DNA from: Elephas maximus indicus
Taxonomy: Eukaryota; Chordata; Mammalia; Proboscidea; Elephantidae
Assembly: GCF_024166365.1 (NCBI RefSeq)
Contig: NC_064838.1
Coordinates: 3,179,501-3,243,500 of the forward strand
Direction: 5' to 3'
DNA length: 64,000 nt
In this document: positions 31,974 through 46,900 of the stretch, one piece after another
Layout of the letters: each line of letters opens with the position of its first letter
How positions within the stretch are numbered: the first letter of the stretch is position 1
The notes under the pieces: generated by a model
The model's input: the letters and a program-made list of their open reading frames with translations, nothing else
Told to the model about the DNA's origin: nothing
Database searches by the model: none
Position numbers and translations under genes: made by a program

Positions 31974-34900
31974 CTGAAATGAATGGTATAAACATGTGTC
32001 AGTGACAAACCAGCTTCTCATTTCTAAATTCTAGGTATCTTGAATGGTCAGATATAATCTACTTTCTTTTAAAAACAGAATTCTCAATGATGAACTGAAG
32101 ACATTCTATTTGTTACAAATTATTAGTTTTATGTTCCTCAATTCTAATGCATATTAACTTAAAATTAAACTGAAAATTGAAAATGAAGGTTTATTAATCT
32201 ATACATAAAGTGTACAACAGCCTTGCTTCTGTAAATCAACATAAACTAATTTCTCTTCATCTCTTTTCCACGTATCTTATCAGTTAGGAACATACCTTGC
32301 AAAAATTAAACAGAGGTCTTCAACTTCTGTTTCCATTAACAGCATATATAACACCTGCCGTAAAAAGTGGACTCTGGGTTTGTCCAACTCACTGAATTCA
32401 ACTACCTAATACAGTAAGGATGGAGGGAAAAATACAGTTACATTAATTTTGTCAATTTTTCTAATCATTTCTAAATGTAGTTAATTTGAGTAAAAAATTA
32501 ATCCCCCCTCTCCAGATTTGAAAGGCTATTTCTAGTTTTTAAAAAATGCACAGTTGTTGGTAAGGATGTGGAGCTGTGGGAACTCTTACACACCACTGGT
32601 AACCAAAACCCATCACCGCTGAAGTTAACTCTGACTCATGGCCACCCTAGAGGACAGGATACAACTGCCCCACAGGGTTTCCAAGGCTGCAGTCACATCT
32701 TTCTCCCATACCAGCTGGTGGGTGTGAACTGCCTGCCTTTCAGTTAGCAGCTGAGTGCTTAACCCCTGTACCACCAGGGTTCCCTGAGACTACTGGTAGG
32801 AGTACAGATTGGTATATCCACTTTGGAGAGCAAGTGGCAGTGTTAAGTTTATAGAGGTAAACTTATGAATCAGGAGTTTCATTTCTAGAATTGAAACATA
32901 TTATCTTCATCTCCTACAGACTATTCCCTCATTAAAACTATATATATCTCCCCTAGAAAACTACAAAAAAAGTACAATTAAAAAATTTATCAATATGATA
33001 AATGAATGGCTATATAAACTGTATGTAAAGGAATACTGCACAGCAATTATAAAAGCAAAGAATAAAATTACATATATCAATATGGATAAATTACAAATTA
33101 AGTTGAATAAAAAAATTGCATAAGGATACTAATAGTATGTGGCAGTGTAATATAATCCACATAAAACTTAAAAACATGCAAAACAGTATCAAGTACTTTT
33201 GTAGATACATAATACAAGTATAAAAACAAAACCAAATTCAACAGTGGTTCCCTCTGGCAAGAGAGAAAGGCAAGGGCCAGGGTGCTCACAAGCAAGCTCC
33301 AACTACATCTTCAAAGTTATATTACCTAAAAGGGAGCTTCGACTGCGTCTTTAATTTTGTATTAAAAGTTCTAGGTATGAAATACCAAGCAGGAGTTTCT
33401 GTTGCTGAGGGAAACATCATGTATTATTCCATACTGAACTCAATATTTGAGTGAATGAAGGCAAGGTTTGGTCCAGCAAGAGAGTATTTTCCATGTTTCT
33501 ACGATGCTTTCCTCATACTGTTTTAAACTAGTTTACTTTTCAGGTTATAGTATAACGTTCAACATCCTCATTTTCAAGTACAGTGGCCAAAATCCAACAT
33601 CATACACCAAAAGAAACTTAAAGTGATTTTGAATAAATGCTCTGACAAATGGCATAAAGGGACATCAAAAAAACAAAAAACCTCTATATGGGAAACCCTG
33701 GTGGCACAGCGGTTAAGTATTACGGCTGCTAACCAAGAGGTCAGCAGTTCAAACGCACCAGGTGCACCTTTGGAACTCTATGGGGCAGTTCTACTCTGTC
33801 CTACAGGGTCGCTGAGTCGGAGTCGACTCGTCGGCAGTGGGTTTGGTTGTTTTGGTATTCTATCTATGTGAAGTTGTAGTTAGTCTGACCTGCAGATCAG
33901 GAAGAAGGTACAGGAGGGGCAGAGGGTCAATTCCACCAAATCAACTCTTTTTTTCAGTTATCTTTGATCCTCAGGTTCTCTAAAAGCAGAAGTTTTTTTA
34001 TGACCCTCAAATCCCAGTGGTCCTAATCATCTAAGCCTTATCAGCCCATCTAAAATTCAGTCTTCTATGACTAAGTTTCAATATCCACTCAACATAAACA
34101 TCAGCGTATCTGTATTTCAATGGTTCTGAGGTGACACAGAAGTTCTACAATATGATGGGATGGGGGAAGGGGGACCGCCTATTAATTTAAAGTATCTTAT
34201 AGGAAAATGAGAAAAATGAAGACTTGGTACGACACCTCTACAAGGGGACCAATTCCTATTTTACTCCACCTTTCTCCTAATTTTATAGTGACAAATACAT
34301 GACTTTATAACCAGGACTGGCACATTTCATCTCAAATCCTGAAACAGAAACGTTTACCTAGATTAATCAACGGGCGAAACAAACAAACAAACCTGTAAAT
34401 GTGTCCTAATTTACTAGGTAAACTTACACTGTATGTTAATTTGGCTATTTTCTAAGATGGCTATGATAATGAAAAACACTTTTCAGGTAAATCAGAATCG
34501 AAGGAAATGCAATTTTTTGAGAAAAGAACAAATCCAGGCATTTATACTACCATTTCCATTGTTTTTAGTAATTCCATACATTACACAAACCTTTAAAATG
34601 GAAAGTGGAAGCGACTTTGTCCTCAATAAGTGGGCCACAAGATGAAATAAGTTAGAGAAATTAGTAGCTGGCAAATTTTCTAAATCCCGAAATTTGTCCC
34701 ATATGCTGAATTGGAAAGTCATCTAACAGAAGAGATGAAAAGATGAAAGTAAGTTAAAATGCAACATAATTAGAGTATATTACTAAGAATATAATCTAAT
34801 GGTATTTAGACTTCTTATACAATATGTGCTGAGTAATTCACTTATTTTCATATTTTAACAATCAAGACTTTCAGGAAAAACTACACTTTCCTACAGATGC

Positions 34901-37900
34901 CAAAAAACCCACTGCCAATGAGTCAATTCCGACTCATGGCGACCCCAGAGGACAGAGCAGTACTGCCCCGTGAGGTTTCCAAGGCGCAGCTGGTGGATTA
35001 CAACTGCTGACTTTTTGGTTAGCAGCCCCACACTTAGCCACTGCATCACCATGGCTCCTTCCTATACATCGTTTGTAATGTCCTCACAACAGTTTGTGTT
35101 GCAGTTTTTCCCCTCAAATCAGCAGATACTAAAAATAAATGCTTTAAAAGCATGTGTGGATAGTTACAACAGAAACAAACGGTGCAGTGTACAATCAGGA
35201 GGGGAGCTCTAGGTAAGCTGGCTGTGAAACGGACTTCATCTGTAAGCAAGCAGACCTTCTGGATGCACAGTGGGCCCCGCCACTCTCCGCTCTTTGCACC
35301 CACCTACTATCCTCACGCAGGACAGTCGCTACACAATCGATAGCCCATGTGATTCTGCCCACTGGACGCAGCTTTGTGGACTGGGTGGACGCCTGACGTG
35401 GGGAACTGATTTTAGGTGGGGTGAACCAGACAGAATGTTTAGAAAAAACAGCTAGAGCACACACAACTGGTAGCCTTCTCACTAAACAACTTACCTGAAA
35501 TCGCCTTTCATATTCACAAAACTTGCTAGCCAAAAATGCATAAAAAGGATTGTATGTCTTCTCTTGAAGGCAGCAATCCACGAGAACGTGAACTACTTCT
35601 CTCTCCTGCTGGTCCTTAAGGCCAAGTCTAGGAAACAGAAGTAGCAATAACTAAACAAGCCATTCAGCTTCCCAGCTTAATTTCCAGGAGACACATTCCT
35701 GTTGGGCACAGTTCGGTTAAACGAGAGGTGGGGGCACTGAGAGACATGAGCTACAGGCATAGCCCTGTTCCTAACTTCTCTGAGCCTCAATTTTTCTAAA
35801 ATGTGGCAAAATGTGGGAGGGGCTGGACAAGACGATTTGAGTTCTGCTCCAGCTACAAGTCTATAATTAGTGTCAGGCTGAGAGAGGACAGTGCCCTTAA
35901 AGTCAGCTTCTTGCTGTAAAAAAAAAAACTATTCTCCATGAAAAAAATTAAAGTACAACTTACACATAGTACAATTCATCCTTTTTTAGTGCACAGTTCT
36001 GTGCTTCTGACAAATGTTTTCTGTCCCTCTAGTTTTGCCTTAGCAAGAACATCATATAAACAGAACCATCAAGTATACAGCCATTTGAGTCTAGCTTCTT
36101 TCACTTGGCATAATGAGTCGTCCATTTCGCTGCAGGTACCAGCAGCTGAGTATCCCACCGTATGGATATACACAGTTTACCCTTTGCCCAGCTGAGGGAC
36201 ATCTGGGTGGTTCTCAGTTTTCTGTGATTATGAACAACTGACTTTTGAAGTAACAAAGCGGAATGCTGTTGCAACTGCTGTTTCTATACAAAGGCAGAAA
36301 TTTTGAAATCTTAGGAGGAAAGAAATATTAGCTATTGCCAAAATTGCAAAAGAAACAAAACAAAAAACTTCACAAACAAAAAAACTGACCGAAATTATAC
36401 ATTATTTGAGCTAAGGCTATCTAGGCAACTAAAACGAGTAACTTATTTTTGGTTGCATTTATATTAATTCATGTTGATCAGAAGTTCACATTAGCAGCTA
36501 CATAGTTTTGATGAATAAAAATGGAAAAAAATTACTGCTTAATAAACACAGTTTGGTAAACAAAAACTTTCAAAACATGAATTCAACTGGGAGAAAAATA
36601 AGAAAAGGAATTCTTTATGTACAAAGGATGAGCTAAGACCCTCTGACCTAGAGAACACGGGCCGGGGGGGAGGTACAAAAAACCTGAGTGAATTCCAACT
36701 CATAGCGACCCTACAGGACAGAGCAGAACTGCCTCATGGGGTTTCCAAGGAGCACTTGGTGGATTCGAACTGCCAGCCTTTTGGTTAGCAGGCGTAGCTC
36801 TTAACCACCACACCACCAGGGTTTCCAGAGAACATGAAGCCTCTTTAAATCAAACACCTTCCAGAAACAAAGTATCATTAGGAAACAGAGATATGCTAAA
36901 CAAAACAGTGAGGCCAGAGAGAGGCAAAGAAAGGTTAGGGTTTTTGACTTCAACGGGGTAAGGTACTTATCTAGAAAGTAAAACCCAATTACCAGAATCC
37001 TAAAATTAACCGTGTTTTTGTCTTCTGTATTTCATTCTAAGTTTGAAGAAAATAAATAAAAATGAATAATAGATTTAATTGCTTAGAAGTAGTATTTCTA
37101 CAGGCTCCACAGCCATTTTTTAAATTTTACTACAACTAATTACAGAAACTGTACCACAAAGTTTTTAATTAAGAAGTAATTAGAAGTACAACATTAAGAT
37201 GTACTTATTTCCAAGCAATTCATGACAACCAACAGCAACTAGGAATTATCAGCTGGTTTATCTAACACTTTTGATCAAAATTCTCAAACCCTATATATTA
37301 TCTAATATGCTAATCAGGACTCACTAGAGGCAAATTAGAAGGAAAAGATTATTAATCCACCAAGGTTCAAACAGGGTGAGACAGGCAGGTCAGGGGAAAA
37401 GCCCTCCGAAGTTGCACCTGACATTTCATTTAATCAAATAAAACTAAAAAATCAAATGGACTTACTTCTTTTACATCTAATTAACAGGCTAAAATATTCA
37501 CACAAACGCTTACTTTAGAAGCTTTTCAAATGCATCCAGAAAGTCTTCACTGGTCATTATTGCACAGAATATGTTTCTCCGGACATCGGTGTTCATTCTC
37601 TGCTTGCGGGCAAGGTCTAGTATCTTTGAACTAACCTGAAAAAAGGAACAATTAAAGCGTGGATTACACGTATGTTTCAGTGAGATTTGTTTCTTGAGAA
37701 ATACGATGCCGTGCTTTGGTTCGGTGTAGTTTCTAAAAAATGTATTTTTGTGCAGCTTGACTTAATATAATTGTAAATCAATACTAAGTATTTTTGGTCA
37801 ACCTCTCACAAATAGAGGAAAAACCGCAAAAGACAAAGAAAGTCACTGGGTAAGAAAGACACGTGATCTAGGAAACTTCTTACTAGCGGTATGATCTCAG

Positions 37901-40900
37901 TCAGTTATAAGCAACGATGCAATAAAATACAACTAAGTGGGTATAATCAGAGGAGCCTGAAACACAAGACGACTCACCGTAATGGGATACTCTGGATGGG
38001 ATCCTGGACAGAAACAGGACATGAGGTAAAAAGTAAGGGAATCTGAATAAAGTATGGACTTTAATTCTTAACAATAAGCTACAAAGAAGGGCAAAGAACT
38101 ATAACAATCTGAAATCCAAGGCAAATGGAACAGAACCTCATCTTCTGGTTTTAAGCTTCAAAAACTGGTATCTGCAAAATGATTATCACATGTTCCCATC
38201 ATCCAATTAATCTTAAAAAAAAATAAACAACAGACATTATATTACAGAATAACAGCAATTTCTATCAGGTCTTCAAATACCTGTATGTCTGTACATTTCA
38301 GGAAATCATTTCACAGGTAACAGGGCAGGTATGCTAGGGAAAGCAATACACTAGACAGTAAGAGAGACACAGAAAAGTAACATAAGGAAGCACCGTACCG
38401 TCCCTGCAAACCGCTTCTGCTGGATCTTATCACTGCTGTCAATCATTGGGGCTCCGCTCCACGATGACCCTATAATCCACCAGCGACCAACCTGCTCTGC
38501 ATTCAGGACACTCTCCCAGGAGACTCGAAGCCGAGTTTCTGTCCCTGAGCCAAGACTGCGCACCTGATGAAAAGAAACAAAGCTCTAGTGGCAATGTTTC
38601 TAATCTGCTCCTATCTTGTACTACCATTATGCTTAAGCTTGTTTGGTTTTAGGAATAGCATTTTTGGTGCATGAATACGTCTGACAAAAAATCACAGACA
38701 ACTGTGATAGTTCAATCTGTTTGGAATAATGCCAAATGCAAAGGAGAACATACATTATTTCGTGTTTGAGGTTGTATGATAACGCACACGGTTCTATCAC
38801 CCTAAAACAGCACTTTCTTTGGAAAGTTGTTATACTAGAGAGAGTTAACTGAGCTGCTTCAGACTCAGGGGCAAAATAGTGTGAGTTCTGTCTGGCAGGC
38901 AGGTAAACAGCTTGGTTTTGCCCAAGTTAAGGGCAGTTTAAGACTGGGGATGACACACTTAACCCTGCGGGTGAGATCAGCGGGTCTCAACCCTGGGTGT
39001 ACATTAGAAACACCTGAGGGGCCATTCTAATGATGGGTCTAAAGCCGGCCCCTGGCTGCGGCATTTACGAAAAGCTACCAGATGATTCTACCGTGCAACC
39101 AGAGCTCAGGACCACGGAGTACACGTGTGGGATGCGTGACAACAGGAATTCCTCCCAACACAGACAGTAGGTCCCACAGGAAGAGCACCGGAGACTACTC
39201 AAAAGGCCTCCAGAGCAGAAACATTAAAAGTTTCCATTTGATATCTTTAGAACCCTTATTAACGAACATCACAAGATGCCTGATTCTTAGATCCTGATCT
39301 TTTTGATTTGGATTACGGGTTCATGTTGACATGGATGCTCAGAACAAATGAGAATTAGAAGTTATTTACCAAAGCTCTTTGTAACTTCCTCAGTTTCTCT
39401 ACAGGCTCTGGATCATAGCCTGGAATTTTACGCATGTCGTTATTCTTCAGTGCCAACATGGTCTCTAGCATGAACCGAATCTTATAAAAAACAAAAAAAT
39501 TAGAAAATTATTTCAAATATTCTAAACAACTAATTATTCAAGTTGGTGAGAAATATATCACACTTTACGCATGTGATCATCATTGCTCATTAATACAAAA
39601 ATTAGAGATGGTCTTTAGGCCACAGACGGCGCAGGACCCGGCGGTGCTTTGTTCTGTTTGTGTGGGGCCGTTACGAGTTGGAACACACTCCCTGGCACCT
39701 AACAACAACGTTTACAGAAGCATGCTGGTAGGTCTTTTCTCCCACGGAGCAGCAGGTGGGTTTGATCTGCCGACCTTTCTGCTAGCAGCCAAATGCTTCA
39801 CCACTGTGCCACTGCGGCTCCTTTTAGGTAAGACAGCCTGTATTAGTTTTAACATCTTATTCAGGCCTATAAAATATATCGAACCATAAATTTGTCATCA
39901 CTGACCTTAACTGGGACCTTGATACTACACAGATATTTTTACTTTCTCTTTCCCAGTTTCCACATACCGCTAGCCTTTTTATAGCTTCTCTCCCTCCGCT
40001 CATCGTCTAGTCACCAAATCGGAAAACTCAGTTGTACCTGCACGCATCACTTATGCCATCTGTTTTCTGGATTCCATCCTCTCCTCTCCCTACATTCTCA
40101 ACCTCCTCCCCACTACTGGCCTTTTTATTTTGAAATAATGTCTGACTTATGGAAAAGTTACAAGAGCAGTACAAGGAATTCCCACACATCTTTCACTGAG
40201 AGCCCTTAACTGTTAACTTGTTATTGAAATACAATTCACACACGATACAATTCATCCATTTAAAGTGTACGATTCAGTGGCTTTTAGTGTACTCATTACC
40301 ACAACCAATTTTAGATCTTGCATTGCCCAAAAAAGAAATTCCAGGCTCCCCACTTCCCCCCAACTCCTCCAGCCCTGTTGTTGTTAGGTGCCGCTGAGTC
40401 AGTTCCGACTCCGAGCAACCCCGTGTGACAGAGCAGAGCTGCCCCACAGGGTTTCTAGGCTGCAGTCTTCACAGGAGCAGAGCGCCAGGTCTCTCTCCTG
40501 CAGAGCTGCTGGGTGGGTTTGAACCACCACTTCCTGTCTCTGTAGACTTTTTTATTTTTTAAGTCATCACTGAAGTATAACTTACTGCTCTCATCTTAAA
40601 ACCAGTCCTTCCACTCTACCATCCCTCTTCTCCATTCCTCCAACACTCTCTCCTTTTCTTCAGAAACCTGTAATACTTCAATGTCGTTAGGTTGTTAGGT
40701 GCCGTTGAGTTGGTTCTAACTCACAGCAACCCTATGTACAACAGAATGAAACACTGCCTGGTCCTGACCAGCCTCACAGTCGTTCTGCTTGAGCCCACTG
40801 CTGCGACCACTGCGTCCGTCCACCTTGTTGAGGGTCTTCCTCTTTTTCGCCTACCCTCTACCAAGCATGATGTCCTTCTCCAGGGACTGGGCCCTCCTAA

Positions 40901-43900
40901 TAACACGTCCAAAGTGTGTGAGACACAGTCTTGCCATCCTTGCTTCTAAGGAGCAGTCTGGATGTACTTCTTCCAAGACAGATTTGTTCATTCTTCTGGC
41001 AGTCCATGGTATATTCGATATTCTTTATCAACACCGTAATTCAAAGGCATCAACTCTTATTCAGTCTTCCTTATTCATTATCCAGCTTTCACAAGCATAT
41101 GAGGTGACTGAAAACACCATGGCTTGGGTCAGGCACAACTCAGTCCTCAAAGTGACGTCCTTGCTTTTCAACACTTTAAGAGGTCTTTTGCAGATTTGCC
41201 AAATGCAATATGTCCTCTAATTTCTTGACTGCTGTTTCCACAGGCATTGATTGTGGAACCAAATAAAATGAAATCCTTGACAACTCCAATTTTGTCTCCA
41301 TTTATCATGACGTCGCTTATTGGTCCAGTTGTAAAGGTCTTTATGTTGAGATGCAAACCATACTGAAGGCTGTAGTCTCTGATCTTCATCAGTAAGCACT
41401 TCAACTTCTCTTCAATTTCAGCAAGCAAGGTGTGTCACCTGCATAATGCAGGTTGTTCATGAGTCTTCCTCAAATTCTGATGCCATGTTCTCCTTTATAT
41501 AGTCCAGCTTCTTGGATTATTTGCTCAGGATACAGACTAAGTACAGTGAAAGGATACAACCCTGATGCGCACGTTTCCTGACTTTAAACCATGCAGTATC
41601 CCCTTGTTCTGTTTGAACCACTGATTCTTTGTCTATGTACAGGTTCCCCATGAGCACAATTACATATTCTGAATTCCCACTCTTTGCAATGTTATCCGTA
41701 ATTTGTTATGATCCACACAGTTGAATGCCTTTGTATAGTCAATAAGACACAGATAAACATCTTTCTGATATTCTCTGCTTTCAGCCAAGAAACATCTGAC
41801 ATCAGCAATGATATTCTACTTTCCATGTCCTCTTCTGAATCCAGCTTGAATTTCTAGCAGTTCCCTGCTGATATACTGCTGCAATTGTTTTCGAATTATC
41901 TTCAGTAAACTTTCACTTGCAGGTGATATTAATGATACTGTTCAATAATTTCCGCATTTCATTGGACCACCTTTCTTTGGAATAGGCATAAATATGGATC
42001 TCTTCCAGTGGGTTGGCTTCCAAATTTCTTGGCATAGACAACTGTCTTCCAAATTTCTTGGCATAGACAAGTGAAGACCTCCAGTACCGCATCTGTTTGT
42101 TGAAATATCTAAATTGGCATTCCATCAATTCCTAAAAAAAAAAAAAATCAATTCCTGGAGCCTTGTTTTTCGCCAATGCCTTCCATGCAGCTTGGATCTT
42201 CCTTCAGTACCATTGGTTCTTGATCATATACTACCTCCTGAAATGGTTAAATGTTGATCAGTTCTTTCTGATATAGTGCGTCAATATTTTCCCCATAGAA
42301 ACCTTCAATATTGCAACTCAAGGCTTGAATTTTTCTTCAGTTCAGCTTGAGAAACATCAAGTGTGTTCTTTCCTTTTGGTTTTCTAGCTCCAGATCTTTG
42401 CATACTTCATTATAAGACTTCAGTTTGTCTTCTCAAGCTGGCCTTTGAAATCTTCTGATCAGCTCTTTTACTTCATCATTTCTTCTGTTCACTTAAGCTA
42501 CTCGACATTCAAGAACAAGTTTCAGTCTCTTCTGACACCCGTTTTAGTCTTTTCCTTCTTTCCTTTCTTTTTAATGACCTTTCGCTTTCTTCATGTATGT
42601 CGTCGTTGATGTCATTCCACAACTTGTCTGGTCTTCGGTCATTAGTGTTCAATGCATCAAATCTATTCTTGAGATGGTCTGTAAATTCAGGTGGGGTATA
42701 CTCAAAGTTGTATTTTGGCTCTTGTAGACTTGATCTAAGTTTCTTCAGCTTCAACTTGAACTTGCATGGGCCGCAGTAGGCCCCTGGCCTCGTTCTGATC
42801 AATGATATTGAGCTTCTCCATTGTCTCTTTCAGTAGATGTAGTTGATTTGACTCCTGTGTATTCCATTTGGCAATTTCCATGTGTATCGTCACTTTTTAT
42901 GTTGTTGAAAAAAGGTATCCGCAATGAAGAAGTCATTGGTCTTGCAAAATTCTATAATGAGATCTCTGGCATCGTTTCTGTCACCAAGGCCGTGTTTTCC
43001 AACTCCTAATCATACTTCTTCATTTCCGACCTTCACATTCCAATCACCAGTAATTATCAATGCATCTTGATTGCAGTTTTGATCAATTTCAGACTGTAAA
43101 AGTTTGGCATAAGTGGTTGGTGTGTAAATTTGAGTAATAGTTGTATTAACTGGCCTTCCTTGTAGGCGTATGGATATTATCCTAACACTGACAGCATTAT
43201 ACTTCAGGATAGATCTTGAAATGTTCTTTTTGATGGCAAATGCTACACTATTCCTCTTTAATTTTTCATAGCAGACCACGTGACTGCCCAATTCAAAATG
43301 GCCAATACCAGTTCATTTCAGCTTACTAATGCCTAGGATATCAATCTTTATGTGGTCCATTTCATTTTTGATGACTTCCCATTCTCCTAGATTCATACTT
43401 TGTACATTCCACATTCTAATGGATGTCTGCAGCTGTTTCTTCTCATTTTGAGGCATGCCACCTCAAAAACTGAAAGTCTCAAAAACTTTACTCTTATTAT
43501 TCCACTTAAATATAACCATCAATAATTAACTCTATTATAACTTAATCCAAAATTAAAACTTTAGTCTTTATCCTGCTTGACCTCTTAACATTCAACACAG
43601 AGAACAAATTCTTCTCGAAACACCCTCAATTCCTGACTCCTGTGACTCACCTGACTGCCTTTCATGCTCACTTGCCAGTTCTTCCTCCTTTCAGGAGTAA
43701 GATGCTGAAACTCTTTAATCTTAAGGGTCTCTTCACTTCTTGCTGTGCAGTAGACAATGTACTGACTTCCAAAGCTTCAAGGACCATTTATATGATACCA
43801 ACTTTTAAATCTCTTAGCCCACACCTTTCTTCTCATCTCAGTATCTAACCCAAGTACTTTAATTTCAATGTTTTAAAAACTGGGCTGTCTTCTGTTTCAA

Positions 43901-46900
43901 AATTGCTTCTCCGGCATTTGCTACCTATATAGATGGTACCACCATTCACCTGCCTGCTCACGCTAGAAACCTGGGGGGTGATCCCTGACTCCTCCTTTCC
44001 TTCGTCCCTCACCCCATATTCAATCTACACCAAGTCAGGTCAATTCTAACTCTAAAACCACATCCACGGCTACTGTGCTAACATGAGCCACGGTCTCTTC
44101 CCCGGGCTCCTGGGACAGCATCTCCCAACCCTGACTACGTACAATCTCTATACTGCAGTCCAAGGAACCATTAAAATGAAAATGTGAACACACAATTTGC
44201 CTGCTTCACATGCCCCTGGGATAAAATCCCAAGTCTTTGCAATGGTTTAGAGCGCCACTTATAAGGAGAAGAGAACTTCTGCCTATTCTCTGGCCTCGTT
44301 ATCCTCCAGACTCTTCATACAATTCTTTCTTACTTGAAGGACTTCTCATGCGCTGTTCCATGCCTCTCAATCGTCATAAGAACAAATGAGACAGGAACTA
44401 TTATCAGCCTGTGTTTTACAGATGAGGAAACTTGGCTTGGCAGAGTCAGATTATGCTGCTGCCATGTGGCAGGGCCAGAAGTCTGACCCAGACCTTGTGA
44501 CACCTGGGCCCCATGCACTTCCTCTGTAAGCATTTTTTGAACTGATGAATGTTAAATAAATCAATTCTTAAATTCACAAATTATTTACTTGAGTTCTTAG
44601 TAAAGGAACCAGGGTCTTCCACATACTAGTGATAAAGCCATAAAACTAGATGAAGCAGAAGATAACAGAAAACATGAGAAAATTAAATACAATATTTACC
44701 CCCAAATACTTATGTTTAAGTTCTGGTCAGCGCGTGAGCATTTAGGCACTTATGAAGCAGGCCAAGTGACGCAGCCGTACCCTGGTCTGGTCCTGAAACC
44801 TGCCACCTGCTCCGCTGGCTTTCTTCTGAGCTTCAGCGATCAGTTCCTTCAGCGATAAGGCATCCTCTTTTCTCAGTGAAAAGCCCACAGTTTTCAGCAT
44901 TAATAGAATCAACTCAATGTCTTTTTCTGTGAAAGTTACAATGAGTTTTTTCAAAATATCAAAGATGAGGAGAGGCTGTACCACGTGGAAGTTGTATAAA
45001 TGGGCAAGAATGGAAAAAAGGTTATCGCATTCCTTCCCTTCACTTCCGTTTTTATATACATCATCAAACTTCCTCACCACAGCCTCCAAAAAGTGAGCAC
45101 CGACCTGAAAAAAGGATTAAAATAAATAAATAAAAACAGATAATTAAGTTTAAGTTATTTGGAGAGCTCCTTCTTCCCCCTAGTACGTACTTAACGCCTT
45201 ATACGTGATGAGAGAACACTGACTAGTAAATGACAACATAAAGTGATTTGCCACAGTGTTCAGATCTCTAACTGCAGGCGTACCTCTTTTTTTTTTTTTT
45301 AATCAACAAGGTATTACTTTTTGGTCAGTAGCCATTCTGTTCCTTAGAAAAATAAAATTGCTGAAAGTTTTTTTAAAAACATGGTTGTATTTCTAAAAAT
45401 GTTCTACTAACCAACAAAACTCATTTCTCAAAGGACTATTTTCAGGTTTTTATTCTTAGCTAATTTTTTACAAAGAAGCAATAGAACTGATACAGAAAGT
45501 AAAAACCCCAACCAAAACACATTATCAAGCAATAACAAACCTACCAATATATTTAATAATGACTGTAAAGGACACAAATGCAATAGGTGACATGGTCCCT
45601 ACTTTCAAAGGCTAAAATTCTTGTTGTGCAGGAAATAACGCAGATACGTACGTGATGATATGCTGGCCCCTACAGCAGTGAAGGACGAATACGCTGCTCT
45701 CCAGGACTCAACAAATAAACAAGAAGTTACATTTTAGGGAATAGCATGTGACCCAGGAACTACACCTTGTTTGCTTAAAGCTACTGGAAGTGACTCAAGT
45801 TTCTTTTTATCATTCTGATGAACTTCTATTCCAAATCCCATAGTGTTCTTTGGAATGAGAAAGACTGGATTTGAATTCTGGTTTACCCACTTGCCCCAAT
45901 CTGTGTGGTATAAGCAAATTACTGAACCTCTCTCAGTTCTTCACTTTCTGTAGAACTGGGATAATGAAACTGGAAGGCAGAAATGGTGGCTATCATTTTG
46001 TTGTTATCACTATCACATCGCCATTTTCTTTCAAATCTCAGCTCAAGTTGAGAGACTGGAAGAACAGAACGGCAGCACGGACACAATGGTGATAGGAAGT
46101 ATGTCAACAGCCTAGCTGAGAAATGGTCATCTGAGATACAGTAGCTGTGCAGGATCAGGACAGAAAAGAATGATCACAAGAGTGACTGTGACAGTCGGAG
46201 GCTGAGGTGAACATGGATGTGAAAGGTTCAATGCCCTGATTCCCACGTTTTTGTCTGGGTAATGGGGTAGATGACAGTGCTTGTAACTGGAGCAGGAGAT
46301 ACCCGAGGAAGAGCAGATTAGTTGAGGCGGGGGGCACAAAATCTATGTAAGACTTACTAAGCTTGGACTGTGGGACTCCGGGTGGGATTGGTCATAGATG
46401 TTTAAGTGATAATTAAAATCGTGGGGAAGATGAGGCCAATGAGAAAAGTTACAGTGTTACATTCATTGCTAGACTGTACAGACCAAATGCCAGAAGTAAT
46501 TAACATCACTGAATTGTGTATTTAAAATCAGTTACAATGGCAACTTTTTTGTTATATATATAATAAACTAAAAAAATATTAACAATATAAAACACACAAA
46601 GCAAAACAAAACACAAACGCTAGAAGCCAGAGAAAGGCACTACACTGGCCGGAGAGAAGAGACTTCACGTAGGCTATCTCTGATAAACTGCCTACATTTT
46701 TAGTTTTTAAAGACTTATAAATTCCCAATTCAAGTCCCTTTACTAAAGATAAAACTGAATAATATACTCTCCTAAAATGTTTTTTTTTAGGTTTGAATTA
46801 ATACAACATTATGTTAAAATATCATTTAAAAAGAGAAATTAGAATTATATAGACATAAAAAAAATTCAGGCACAAAATATACTCAGGTATGTTTTCAATC

